44,412 nucleotides of DNA from JADJPO01 sp963724535 (lineage in GTDB: Bacteria > Actinomycetota > Actinomycetes > Actinomycetales > Kineosporiaceae). Below are positions 32,335 to 40,198 of the stretch, one piece after another. The notes beneath the pieces are model-generated. The model saw only the letters and a list, made by a program, of their open reading frames with translations. It made no database searches and was not told where the DNA came from. The position numbers and the translations under genes were made by a program. Every line of letters begins with the position of its first letter. Within the stretch, counting starts at the first letter, position 1. The stretch covers positions 1-44,412 of the forward strand of contig CAVRVD010000003.1 of NCBI GenBank assembly GCA_963724535.1, given 5' to 3'.

Positions 32335-33536
32335 GGCCGGGGCGCGCCGTCGGGCTGCTTGCCGCGGGCGTGCTGGTTCTCGTTGCGTGCTCGGACGCCG
32401 ACCGCGGCACCGACCGCAGCACCGACGGCTCCGTCCCGGGTGGGCGCGCCGTGGCGCTCGAACCGGTCGAGGAGTCACCGCGTGAGGACGTGCCGTCGGC
32501 GCTGGAGGAGCCTGCCGGGGACGGGCTGCCGGCACCCCTGGTCGACGTCTCGCGGATCCTGGACGGAGGGCCACCGCCCGACGGGATCCCCGCCATCGAC
32601 GCCCCTCTGTTCGAGCGCGCCGCGGACGTCACCTGGCTGGAGGACGACGAGGCCGTGCTCGCCCTGACCGTGGACGGCGAGGCTCGCGCCTACCCGGTGC
32701 AGATCCTCATCTGGCACGAGATCGTCAACGACACCGTGGCCGGGGCGCCGGTGTCGGTCACCTACTGCCCGCTGTGCAACTCCGCGCTCGGCTACGACCG
32801 ACGGGTGGGTGAGCGGCTCGTCACGTTCGGGACCTCGGGCAGCCTGTACCTGTCGGCGCTTGTCATGTACGACCGCCAGACGCAGTCGCTGTGGTCCCAG
32901 ATCGAAGGCCGCGCGATCGCCGGGGTGCTGGCGGGCACGGAGCTGACCCGCGTGCCCGTGGCCACCGTGCCCTGGGGGGTGTGGCTGAAGGCCAACCCGC
33001 ACGGCTGGGTGCTCAGCCGCCAGACGGGCTTCTCGCGTGACTACGGCGCCAACCCCTACGTCGGGTACGACCGGGCCGGAAGCGAACCCTTCCTGCTCGA
33101 CGTCGACTCCGACCCGCGCCTGCCGCCCAAGGAGCGCGTCATCGCCTTCCCCGGCTCCGACGACCCGGTCGCCGTCCGGCTGGCCGTGCTGGAGGCCGAC
33201 GGCGTGCTGACCGTCACCGTCGACGACGAGCCCGTGGTCCTGCTCGCCGAGGCGGGACTGGCCTCTGCGCTCGACAAGGCGGACGTCGCCGGCGGCGCCG
33301 CCATCGCCTCGACCGGTGCGTTCTCCCCGGTCGTCGACGGGCGCACCCTGACGTTCCGGACGGCACCGTCGGGCGGTGGCGCGGTGGACGTCGAGACCGG
33401 TTCGCGCTGGGACGTCCTGGGCCGGGCCACGTCGGGCCCTCTGGTGGGTACCGCCTTGAGCCGGGTGCCGCACGTCGACACCTTCTGGTTCGCCTGGGCA
33501 GCGTTCCGTCCTGACGCCTACCTCGCCGCTCCCTGA
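32331..33536 (+). CDS. DUF3179 domain lipoprotein
   Basis: A 401-aa secreted lipoprotein: lipobox LVLVAC with Cys20, an acidic linker, then DUF3179 with LIWHEIVNDTVAGAPVSVTY, CPLCNSALGYDR, GTSGSLYLSALVMYDR and SLWSQIEGRAIAG. The C-x2-C in CPLC is conserved in the family and could bind a metal or be a redox substrate. The GTGA overlap with the TlpA-like gene suggests that protein keeps these cysteines reduced. Function of DUF3179 proteins is unknown. Confidence 0.85.
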   Translation: MRPGRAVGLLAAGVLVLVACSDADRGTDRSTDGSVPGGRAVALEPVEESPREDVPSALEEPAGDGLPAPLVDVSRILDGGPPPDGIPAIDAPLFERAADVTWLEDDEAVLALTVDGEARAYPVQILIWHEIVNDTVAGAPVSVTYCPLCNSALGYDRRVGERLVTFGTSGSLYLSALVMYDRQTQSLWSQIEGRAIAGVLAGTELTRVPVATVPWGVWLKANPHGWVLSRQTGFSRDYGANPYVGYDRAGSEPFLLDVDSDPRLPPKERVIAFPGSDDPVAVRLAVLEADGVLTVTVDDEPVVLLAEAGLASALDKADVAGGAAIASTGAFSPVVDGRTLTFRTAPSGGGAVDVETGSRWDVLGRATSGPLVGTALSRVPHVDTFWFAWAAFRPDAYLAAP

Positions 33537-33540
33537 CCGG

Positions 33541-34311
33541 TCAGCGCCGACGGGCCACGACCCGCAGGAGAGGGACACCGAGCTCGGCCCGTGGCCCCAC
33601 CCGCCGCCGCAGGGATCGCTCGGCTGCCTGGAGCTGATGCGGCCTTCGGCCTGGCGTGTAGAGCGCGCGGACGGCCAGCCGGGCGTCGTCGCCGGTCCGC
33701 AGCGGGAAGCCGAATCGCCGGGTGTCCAGCGACACGACGTCCAGGCCCTCGCCGTCCAGGGCGGCGCTGAGCCGGCGGCGGCCGAGTAGCTGCGGCATCG
33801 AGCCGGGGCCGTGCAGCGGCAGGCTCAGCGCGAACAGGGGGCGTAGGTCCGACGGCCGCAGCGGCAGCACGGCGGGCAGCAGCAGGCCGAGCGACCCGCC
33901 GGGCCGCAGCACCCGCGCGATCTCGGCCACGGCGTCCTCGAACGGCTTGATGAGCATGAGCCCCATGGACGACACCACCGTGTCGTAGCGTCCGTCCGGC
34001 ACGGGCAGCGCCCGCGCGTCGGCGGCGACGACCGGCCCTCGCCCCTGGAGGCGAGCCAGGGCCAGCTCGGGCTCGCTGCGGTCGATGCCGAGGTAGCGGT
34101 CGTACCCGCTCAGCCGCGGCTGCAGTGCCGCGTTGCCGCAGGCGACGTCGAGGACCGCGCCGAGACCGAAGGGTAGGGCCCGGGCGAGCCAGTCGTGGGC
34201 ACTGCCGACCTCAGGGTCCGCGGCGTGCACGAACGCCGTCTCGGTGATGCCGGGCCGATCCTTGTGGTAGGCGGCGAGATAGTCGTCCCAGGCCTGCTCA
34301 CGCGTCGGCAT
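33541..34311 (-). CDS. Class I SAM-dependent methyltransferase
   Basis: A 256-aa methyltransferase. Motif I is AVLDVACGNAAL, followed by YLGIDRSEPEL, VVAADARALPVPDGRYD and the motif EIARVLRPGGSLGLLLP. The C-terminus is Arg-rich. ATG 34311 lies within the end of the anti-sigma gene (14-nt overlap), so sigma, anti-sigma and methyltransferase form one operon. The substrate is unknown; the coupling suggests a role in the regulated stress response. It converges on the DUF3179 gene with only 4 nt between. Confidence 0.8.
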   Translation of the reverse strand: MPTREQAWDDYLAAYHKDRPGITETAFVHAADPEVGSAHDWLARALPFGLGAVLDVACGNAALQPRLSGYDRYLGIDRSEPELALARLQGRGPVVAADARALPVPDGRYDTVVSSMGLMLIKPFEDAVAEIARVLRPGGSLGLLLPAVLPLRPSDLRPLFALSLPLHGPGSMPQLLGRRRLSAALDGEGLDVVSLDTRRFGFPLRTGDDARLAVRALYTPGRRPHQLQAAERSLRRRVGPRAELGVPLLRVVARRR

Positions 34312-34576
34312 CGCGAGCGTCCGACAGGTCACGCACGAACCGTCGCAGCCGCTCCACCGCAAGCGGGTCGACAGCCGACGCCTCGGGGGCCGTCGCGGTG
34401 ATCGCGGCCTTGATCGCCAGATACGTCGAGGCCTCCAGGCCACAGCGGCGGCACTCCTCGAGGTGTTCGGCCACCATCGCGGCCGCGGGAGGGTCCACCT
34501 CCCCGTCGAGGTAGCTCTGCAGCACCCGCGCGACGCGGTGGCAGCCAGAGCGGGACAGGCGCGCCAGGATCATCAC
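34298..34576 (-). CDS. Zinc-finger anti-sigma factor
   Basis: A 92-aa soluble ZAS-type anti-sigma factor. His38-x3-Cys42-x2-Cys45 (AEHLEECRRC) follows YLDGEVDPP, the classic zf-HC2 layout. No membrane helix is present, so it is likely a cytoplasmic redox-sensing switch, as in RsrA-like proteins. Its start overlaps the sigma stop by four bases, typical of stoichiometric sigma/anti-sigma pairs. Confidence 0.85.
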   Translation of the reverse strand: MMILARLSRSGCHRVARVLQSYLDGEVDPPAAAMVAEHLEECRRCGLEASTYLAIKAAITATAPEASAVDPLAVERLRRFVRDLSDARDADA

Positions 34577-35139
34577 ATCGGCCTCCTGGTGACGACGAGC
34601 CCGGCGGCGGCAAGCCGGGCGCGGATCCGCACGCGGGCTCGGTGAAGGCGGGACATCACGGTCCCCCGGGGAATGCCGAGCAGGTCCGCCGCCTCCTGGT
34701 AGGACAGGCCCTCGACGTCCACCAGCGTCACGACCGACCGGTGTTTGTCGGGCAGCGATGCCAGAGCGTCGACGACCACCGCCTCGAACGTCTCGCTGAC
34801 GATGACATCCTCAGCCGACGGTGCGGCACGGCCGGCCCCCGACATGGTCCGTTCGATCGACTCACCGTCGCGCAGGAGATCGGGTCGCCGGACGCGCAGC
34901 CTGTTCAGATGGGTGTGCCGCAGGATGGTGAGCAGCCACGCGCGAGGGTGCGCGCCGTCGAAGCGGTCGATCGCCCGGTAGGCCCTGATCAGGGTGTCCT
35001 GGACCAGGTCCTCGGCGTCGGCCGGCTGGCCCGTTAGCGACAGCGCCACCCGGTAGAGGACGTCCACGTGCGGGATCACGTAGGTCTCGAACGGCGACGG
35101 AGGGTCGCCGGCCGCCTCGTCAGGGGCACGCGCCGTCAC
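34573..35139 (-). CDS. ECF-subfamily RNA polymerase sigma factor
   Basis: A 188-aa ECF sigma factor. Region 2 runs from LYRVALSLTGQPADAEDLVQ to HPRAWLLTILRHTHLNRLR; region 4 has LPDKHRSVVTLVDVEGLSYQ and GIPRGTVMSRLHRAR. It directs RNA polymerase to stress promoters and is held by the coupled anti-sigma. GTG 35139 gives the standard family length; an open extension to 35388 runs antisense to the divergent zinc-finger gene and is rejected. The 81-nt divergent region has GGGAACC at 35145-35151, like ECF -35 elements, so autoregulation is plausible. Confidence 0.85.
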   Translation of the reverse strand: MTARAPDEAAGDPPSPFETYVIPHVDVLYRVALSLTGQPADAEDLVQDTLIRAYRAIDRFDGAHPRAWLLTILRHTHLNRLRVRRPDLLRDGESIERTMSGAGRAAPSAEDVIVSETFEAVVVDALASLPDKHRSVVTLVDVEGLSYQEAADLLGIPRGTVMSRLHRARVRIRARLAAAGLVVTRRPM

Positions 35140-35220
35140 AGCTGGGGAACCCGACCCCGGTTCGCCGGTATTCCGTCCGGGGGCCGGAATCGTTGGCGAC
35201 CGGAGCAGGGTTTCGTGGCC
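35140..35220. promoter_or_regulatory. Divergent promoter region with ECF-type -35 candidate
   Basis: Between the divergent sigma and zinc-finger genes. GGGAACC at 35145-35151 on the plus strand resembles the -35 of SigE/SigR-type promoters, with a poor -10 candidate near 35166. GGAATACC and GGTTCC words occur on the minus strand. Assignment is tentative. Confidence 0.35.
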
Positions 35221-35433
35221 ATGCACCTGCTGCCACATCGCCGGCTTCGAGCGGACGTCGGCGCGTATCTCGACGGCGAGCTCGACGACGAGCGCGCGGA
35301 CGTCGTGGGTGAGCACCTGAGACAGTGCTGGCTGTGCAGCGGAGACCTGGAGACCCTGCGGCTGGTCCGGGCCAGTCTGCGCAGACACCGGCTAGCCGAG
35401 CTAGCCGAGCTAGGTCCGGCGAAGTCGTTGTGA
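35221..35433 (+). CDS. Second zinc-finger anti-sigma-like protein (70 aa)
   Basis: A 70-aa protein with AYLDGELDDERADVVGEHLR then the ZAS signature His32-x3-Cys36-x2-Cys39. It is close in layout to the anti-sigma at 34298 but stops soon after the finger. Transcribed divergently from the sigma gene. GGAG near 35199 and GTGGCC precede ATG 35221; the longer frame from 35068 is antisense to the sigma gene. It may bind the same sigma factor, act as a decoy, or be a truncated copy. The tail is encoded partly by a CTAGCCGAG tandem repeat (35393-35411). Confidence 0.65.
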   Translation: MHLLPHRRLRADVGAYLDGELDDERADVVGEHLRQCWLCSGDLETLRLVRASLRRHRLAELAELGPAKSL

Positions 35434-35647
35434 TCGAGTCAAGTTTGGTCCTCCCCAGCCAGATGTGACGGGCGTAGCGTGGGTAGTGCTCGCTCCACTC
35501 GCGCAACCAAGCGCACCTGACCAGCACTTGCGCCTTGAGCGTCGCGGTCACCATGCATAGGTGAGCGGGCGGCGGCGGCCGGCCACCTCTGACCGCGGGT
35601 CCTTGCGTGCGTGCGGCCTGGTGCCGCTGGACATGCCTCGTTGGGCT

Positions 35648-35660
35648 GGGGCGAAGCCCC
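35648..35660 (-). terminator. GC hairpin after the response regulator gene
   Basis: GGGGC-GAA-GCCCC lies directly beyond the response regulator stop (35662) on the minus strand. It is a small, stable hairpin without a T-run. The rest of 35434-35647 shows no recognisable gene. Confidence 0.4.
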
Positions 35661-35661
35661 G

Positions 35662-36318
35662 CTAACCGGCTCTCACGCGTCTGGTGTCGTATGCCCACAT
35701 CGCGATGTCGACGCGGTTGCGGGCGCCGAGCTTGGTCATCAACGATGCGACGTGGGTCTTGACCGTGCTCAGGCCGACGAAGAGCTCGGTGGCGATCTCG
35801 GCGTTGGTCCGGCCCCGTGCCACCAGCGCGAGCACCTCCTCCTCGCGTTCGGTGAGCGGGTCGATGGGCTGGACCGGTACCACCGGCGCCTGGTCGGCGA
35901 AGGTCGCCAGCAGCCGGCGGGTGACGTTGGGGGCGATCAGCGCCTCCCCGTTGGCCGCCGCGTGGATGGCCTGCACGAGGAGCTCCGGCCCGGCGTCTTT
36001 GAGCAGGAAGCCGCGGGCGCCGGCGCGTAGGGCGCCGAGGACGTACTCATCGAGGTCGAAGGTGGTGATCACGACGACCGCCATCGGGTCCGTCACGTCT
36101 GGCCCGGCCAGGCGCCGGGTCACTTCGACGCCGTCGAGCCCAGGCATCCGGATGTCGACGAGGAGGACATCGGGACGCAGCCGGGTCGCCAGGTCGAGCG
36201 CTGCGAGCCCGTCTGCTGCCTCCCCCACGACCTCGAGGTCGGGTTGCGCGCCGAGGATCATCACCAGCCCGGTCCGGACCAAGTCCTGGTCGTCGGCTAC
36301 GACAACACGGATGCTCAT
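35662..36318 (-). CDS. NarL/FixJ-family response regulator
   Basis: A 218-aa two-component regulator. The receiver domain has Asp9/Asp10, phosphoacceptor Asp55 (LLVDIRMPG) and the LLKDA lysine. The LuxR-type helix-turn-helix reads LTEREEEVLALVARGRTNAEIA and GLSTVKTHVASLMTKLGARNR. It overlaps the kinase stop by an ATGA junction and is its cognate partner. Targets are unknown; the divergent DUF6326 gene is the nearest candidate. Confidence 0.92.
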   Translation of the reverse strand: MSIRVVVADDQDLVRTGLVMILGAQPDLEVVGEAADGLAALDLATRLRPDVLLVDIRMPGLDGVEVTRRLAGPDVTDPMAVVVITTFDLDEYVLGALRAGARGFLLKDAGPELLVQAIHAAANGEALIAPNVTRRLLATFADQAPVVPVQPIDPLTEREEEVLALVARGRTNAEIATELFVGLSTVKTHVASLMTKLGARNRVDIAMWAYDTRRVRAG

Positions 36319-37454
36319 GCCAGCGCCTCCACCGGCAGCACGGCCTCGACCACCCAGCCACCCTCGGGCCCCGGCCCCGCGGAGAGCGATCCGCCGAGGA
36401 GCTGGGCGCGTTCGGCCATGCCCAGCAGGCCGAACCCAGGCTCCGGGGCTGGCCCCGGCTCGGTCTGTCCATCGTCGCTGACACGCAGCCTGACGGCGTC
36501 GCCCTCCCGGCGTACGTCGATCCCGACGCGGGTCGCGTTCCGGGCGTGCCGTACGGCGTTGGTCAGCGACTCCTGCGCGAGCCGGTAGAGCGCGGCGTCC
36601 ACGGGTCGTGCCAGCCGGGTTAACGAACCGTTCAGCGAGACCTCGACGGTGGGCGTCGCGTCGGCGCGCGCCAGAGCAGGCAGGTCCGCGACACCCAGCT
36701 GCGGCGAGTAGGCGACGGCTTCCTCCTCACGCAGCACCCGCACCATGGATCTCATCTCCGCCAGGGTTCGCGACGCTTCAGACTCGATCGCGGCCAGGAC
36801 CTCGGCAGCCTTCTCAGGCTGGATGCCGGCGACCACGCCACCGGCCTGCGCCTGCACCGCGATGGCCGAGACGTGGTGGGCCACGGTGTCGTGCAGCTCG
36901 CGCGCCAGCGCCACCCGCTCCTGATTGCGGATCTCGCGCTGTTGGCGATGCCAGAGGTCCGCGCGGTAGCGGAACACCGCCGCGAGGGCGACGAACAACA
37001 GCAAGAGGACGCTCCCGCCGAAAACGTCGGCCCAGCCCGCGGAGGAGGCGTACATCCCCAGCGCGACGACGACTGTCACGAACGCCGTCCCCAAGACCAT
37101 CTCCCGTCCCGAGCCCCACCGCACCAGGGAGTAGAGCAGGATCAGGACGGCCATCATGGAGTAGAGGCCGAGGTCCCCGGCGTGCGCAGTCAGCTGGAGG
37201 ACCGAGAGCAGCCCGGCGACGCCCCACCCGACCAGGGCGGCCATCAGGGGGCGGCCTCGCCGCCAGAGCAGGGCAGGCATCAGCGCCAGGGCGAGCACCG
37301 CCACAAGGGGTCGCCAGGCCAAGCCCGGCCGAACGATGCCCTCGACCAAGGCGGCGGCCGCGAACACGCCCACCAGCAGCCAGTCGAGCCGACCGATGGG
37401 TGGGGCGTCAGCAGGCCGCGGCTCATGCCAGATGGAGCGCCGGACAGTGACCAC
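36315..37454 (-). CDS. Sensor histidine kinase (HisKA_3 type)
   Basis: A 379-aa membrane kinase. About six hydrophobic segments fill residues 24-165. The phosphoacceptor His188 lies in ALARELHDTVAHHVSAIAVQ. The ATPase domain has SLTNAVRHARNATRV, RVSDDGQ and GFGLLGMAERAQLLGG. There is no extracellular sensor domain, so it probably senses within or at the membrane. GTG 37454 is six bases after TAGGCT, so the mRNA is probably leaderless. Confidence 0.92.
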   Translation of the reverse strand: MVTVRRSIWHEPRPADAPPIGRLDWLLVGVFAAAALVEGIVRPGLAWRPLVAVLALALMPALLWRRGRPLMAALVGWGVAGLLSVLQLTAHAGDLGLYSMMAVLILLYSLVRWGSGREMVLGTAFVTVVVALGMYASSAGWADVFGGSVLLLLFVALAAVFRYRADLWHRQQREIRNQERVALARELHDTVAHHVSAIAVQAQAGGVVAGIQPEKAAEVLAAIESEASRTLAEMRSMVRVLREEEAVAYSPQLGVADLPALARADATPTVEVSLNGSLTRLARPVDAALYRLAQESLTNAVRHARNATRVGIDVRREGDAVRLRVSDDGQTEPGPAPEPGFGLLGMAERAQLLGGSLSAGPGPEGGWVVEAVLPVEALA

Positions 37455-37466
37455 GGCTCCAGCCTA
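37455..37466 (-). promoter_or_regulatory. Leaderless promoter -10 TAGGCT for the histidine kinase operon
   Basis: On the minus strand TAGGCT (37466-37461) is followed by six bases and GTG 37454. The geometry is identical to the DUF167 and sirtuin promoters. Confidence 0.6.
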
Positions 37467-37616
37467 GGGATCGGCGCGCCTCGGCGTACCCGCCCAAAGA
37501 ACGAGAGACAGACCATGCCATCGGCCAGGCGAACTCCGGCCTCCGGGCCGACGTGCCCGCCGCCGGGCTCAGCGATCGTGGACCTACCGATCCTCACCAC
37601 AACAACGGAGACCATG

Positions 37617-38102
37617 ATGAGAACACATCAACCCACCACCACACTGGAAGACCAGCCGATCCCGGTGAAGGCCAAGCTCGCCGCAGCGTGGACAAGCTTC
37701 ATGTTCCTGTACGTCTACGTCGACATTCTCGGCTTCTACAAGCCCGGCATCATCGACGACATCCTCAACGGCAAGGTCTTCACGTTCGACATCACCCAGA
37801 CCTGGGCGGTCACGGTGTTGTCCCTCCTCGCCGTCCCCATCTTCATGGTCGTGCTGTCGATGACGCTGCCCGCCCGGGCGAACCGCCTCCTGAACCTCAT
37901 CGTTGCCGCGGCCTATGTCCCCTTCACGGTCTTCAACGTGGCGGGCGGGTCCTGGCTGTACTACTACGGCCTCGGCGTCGTCCTGGAGTTGGTCCTTCTC
38001 GCCCTCATCCTGCGGTACGCCTGGACCTGGCCCCGCACCGCGTCGGCGACCATGGCGACCAGCCCGGACCGTGAAACCGTTCGCGCCCAGCGGCAAGCGT
38101 GA
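37617..38102 (+). CDS. DUF6326-type four-helix membrane protein
   Basis: A 161-aa membrane protein. Four hydrophobic helices are clear, with AAWTSFMFLYVYVDILGFYK in the first and IDDILNGKVF in the first loop; these match DUF6326 proteins. GGAG at 37607-37610 fits ATG 37617 better than the adjacent ATG 37614. It diverges from the two-component system, a common arrangement for a regulated membrane gene. The next micro-ORF overlaps its stop. Function unknown. Confidence 0.78.
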   Translation: MRTHQPTTTLEDQPIPVKAKLAAAWTSFMFLYVYVDILGFYKPGIIDDILNGKVFTFDITQTWAVTVLSLLAVPIFMVVLSMTLPARANRLLNLIVAAAYVPFTVFNVAGGSWLYYYGLGVVLELVLLALILRYAWTWPRTASATMATSPDRETVRAQRQA

Positions 38103-38203
38103 ACCCAAGAGCGGTGGCCGTCCTGTTCGGAGCCATCTGCCTCGGTGCCGCGGTGTGGGCCTCCTGGCGGTGGGACACCAACTACCACTGGGACGTCGCA
38201 TAG
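38099..38203 (+). CDS. 34-aa single-helix micro-protein
   Basis: GTG 38099 overlaps the DUF6326 stop (GTGA), then AVAVLFGAICLGAAVWASW forms a membrane helix, ending YHWDVA before TAG 38201. Third codon positions are almost all G or C. It is probably a translationally coupled partner of the DUF6326 protein. A hairpin begins at its stop codon. Confidence 0.5.
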   Translation: MNPRAVAVLFGAICLGAAVWASWRWDTNYHWDVA

Positions 38204-38222
38204 GGGCCTTCCAAGGCCCCTA
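38201..38222 (+). terminator. 10-bp palindromic hairpin after the micro-ORF
   Basis: TAGGGGCCTT (38201-38210) and AAGGCCCCTA (38213-38222) are perfect reverse complements with two bases between. It starts at the stop codon of the 34-aa ORF and probably ends the DUF6326 transcript. No T-run follows. Confidence 0.6.
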
Positions 38223-38242
38223 CCGGCAGGTCAGGTCATCGG

Positions 38243-38404
38243 ATGCGCACACAGGCCCACCGCATCGTCGACACCGACCCCAAGCGCGGCAACGTCGTCG
38301 TCCGCGTCACTGGCACCCGCCACGACGAGCCGACGTATCAGGTCAGCCAGTCCCTACCGAACACCCAGAAGGTCCCCGGTCATGATCACCAAACCAACCG
38401 TTAG
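38243..38404 (+). CDS. 53-aa hypothetical ORF
   Basis: ATG 38243 to TAG 38404. The first ~44 codons have strongly GC-biased third positions (e.g. NVVVRVTGTRHDEP), like a real gene, while the last part overlaps the start of the hydrate epimerase gene by 23 nt. CAGGTCAGG lies upstream. No family is recognised. It could be a small regulator or the remains of a longer protein. Confidence 0.35.
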   Translation: MRTQAHRIVDTDPKRGNVVVRVTGTRHDEPTYQVSQSLPNTQKVPGHDHQTNR

Positions 38405-39236
38405 GCGCCTCGTCCCCGCCCGTGGCTCGGCTGAGGCGGTTCTCGCGGACGGTCGGGCAGCCATGACGCAGGGCGCGGACGGTCCTTCGGGCGCCGGGCC
38501 TGTCGAGCCCGCCTGGGCCGTCGTCACGGCCGCCCAGATGGCCGAGGTCGACAGGATCATGGTCTCCGAACGAGGCGTCATGCTCGTCCAGATGATGGAG
38601 AACGCCGGCCGGGCTCTGGCGACCGTCGCGCGCAGCCACCTCGGCGGCGACGTCGCCGGAAAGCACGTCGTCGTCCTCGCCGGGACCGGTGGCGATGGTG
38701 GCGGGGCCATGGCCGCCGCCCGGCGCCTTCACGGCTGGGGAGCGCACCCGACCGTCGTGACCACCCGCCCCGACCAGGCCTACGACGGCGTTCCGGCGCA
38801 CTAGCTGGCCGTGCTGCACCGCCTCGGTGTGCCGGTCAGCCAGGCGGGCGGGTTGGACGAGGCGGGCAGGTTGGCGCAGCCGGACGTCGTCCTCGACGGG
38901 GTCCTGGGCTACAGCCTGTCGGGGACTCCGCGAGGGCCGGCCGCCGCGTTGATCCGGTGGGCCAACGCGGCGCAGGCACCGGTCGTGTCGCTGGACACCC
39001 CCTCGGGCCTCGACGTCGACACGGGCCGGCCGCACGACCCCACCGCCGTCGCGGCGGCGACGGTCACGCTGGCGCTGCCCAAGCCGGGCCTGCTGGCGCC
39101 GGCGGCCGCCAGGCATGTGGGAGCCCTGTACCTGGCCGACATCGGCGTCCCCGCCGAGGTGTTCGCGGCGGTCGGTGTGGTCGTCGGGCCGCTGTTCGCG
39201 ACGTCCGACCTGCTCAGGCTGCCCGCGGGCGCCTGA
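38382..39236 (+). pseudogene. nnrE: NAD(P)H-hydrate epimerase interrupted by an amber codon
   Basis: A YjeF_N-type epimerase that repairs damaged NAD(P)H hydrate. The first part has AAQMAEVDRIMVSERG and VVLAGTGGDGGGAMAAARRL (a variant of GNGGDG). At 38802-38804 an in-frame TAG interrupts YDGVPAH / LAVLHRLGV. The same frame continues to TGA 39236 with VLDGVLGYSLSGTPRG and SLDTPSGLDVDTG. A single CAG-to-TAG change explains it. Without the stop the product would be 284 aa. Start ATG 38382 or 38463. It may be a recent nonsense mutation or a sequence error; restart at a GTG downstream is unlikely to give a working enzyme. Confidence 0.75.
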
Positions 39237-39253
39237 GGGCGCCTGAGGGCGCC
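39227..39253 (+). repeat. 10-bp tandem repeat at the nnrE 3' end
   Basis: GGGCGCCTGA is present twice (39227-39236, 39237-39246) plus GGGCGCC. The first copy contains the stop codon of nnrE. Confidence 0.6.
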
Positions 39254-39274
39254 AGGCTCACGTCCGCGCGCGAC

Positions 39275-40144
39275 TCAGGACTCTCCTGACGACGGGTGGA
39301 GTGAGGCGGTTCGCCGGCTGCGTCGTGTGGCCGTGTATGCCCAGGCACCGGCGACGACGGCGAGAGCCCCGACCACCAGCGGTACGAGCCCGACGTCGGT
39401 GAGCAGGCGGCTCGTCGCCGCCGACGCCGCGGCGACGGCGTCGACAGGCCCAGCGGCGATGACGTTGCCCCGGAACGCCTGGTACTCGACCCAGCCGTAC
39501 CAGAGGACGTAGAGCCCGGCGGCCACCAGGAACACCCCCGAGATGCGGCCGATGTAGGGGGAGCCGGACCTGGCCCGCCGCGCCGCGCTCTGCCCGAACA
39601 CCGCCAGGGCGAGGGCGAGCACCGTCAGGACCGCGCCCATCCCGACCGCGTAGCCGAGCAGGGCGAGCACCCCGTCGGCCACCCCGAGCTCGGGGCTGGT
39701 GAAGACCGAGACCACCGCGGCGAGGAACACCGGGAGGGTGCACGACAGGGAGACGGTGGCGTACACGACGCCGTAGGCGAGCATGCCGCGTGGTGACCCG
39801 CTCACCGACAGGCGAGCCCTCGGTAGCCGGACGGACACCTCACGGCCGGCGAACAGCAGCACGCCGACCGCCAGCAGCAGAACGCCCGAGGCGATGGTCA
39901 CGTAGCTCAGCCAGTCACCCAGCGCCAACGACAGCGCCGAGACGGCGAAACCCATGACGCCGAAGACGACCACGAACCCGGCGGTCACGGCCAGGCCCAC
40001 CACCAGGGCGCGGGCGACGGATGAGCGGCGGGTGTCGTGCTCGCCGAGGAACAGGCCCAGGTAAGCAGGCAGCAGCGCGAAGCCGCAGGGGTTGACGGCG
40101 GCGAGTGCGCCGGCGGAGACGGCGAGGGCGAGTTCGGGCGGCAT
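39275..40144 (-). CDS. CcdA/DsbD-type transmembrane thiol-disulfide transporter
   Basis: A 289-aa protein with six or more helices. The two redox cysteines lie in NPCGFALLPAYLG (helix 1) and SLSCTLPVFLAAVVS (helix 4), the CcdA signatures. It carries reducing power from cytoplasmic thioredoxin to exported thiol proteins, used in cytochrome c maturation. No Res or CcsA genes are here, so its likely client in this window is the TlpA-like lipoprotein at 31771. ATG 40144 has GGAT upstream. The extra C-terminal region has a further helix and an Arg-rich tail. Confidence 0.88.
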   Translation of the reverse strand: MPPELALAVSAGALAAVNPCGFALLPAYLGLFLGEHDTRRSSVARALVVGLAVTAGFVVVFGVMGFAVSALSLALGDWLSYVTIASGVLLLAVGVLLFAGREVSVRLPRARLSVSGSPRGMLAYGVVYATVSLSCTLPVFLAAVVSVFTSPELGVADGVLALLGYAVGMGAVLTVLALALAVFGQSAARRARSGSPYIGRISGVFLVAAGLYVLWYGWVEYQAFRGNVIAAGPVDAVAAASAATSRLLTDVGLVPLVVGALAVVAGAWAYTATRRSRRTASLHPSSGES

Positions 40145-40198
40145 GGTGATCCGGGAACCCGCTACGGCCGAGCGTCGATTCCCTCCCGCTGCCTCACG

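Noticed and set aside
35434..35647. Minus-strand frame with MVTATLKAQVLVRCAWLRE considered as a transposase or small gene
   Set aside because: No conserved motif, no start signal, and the frame runs antisense through the second zinc-finger gene.
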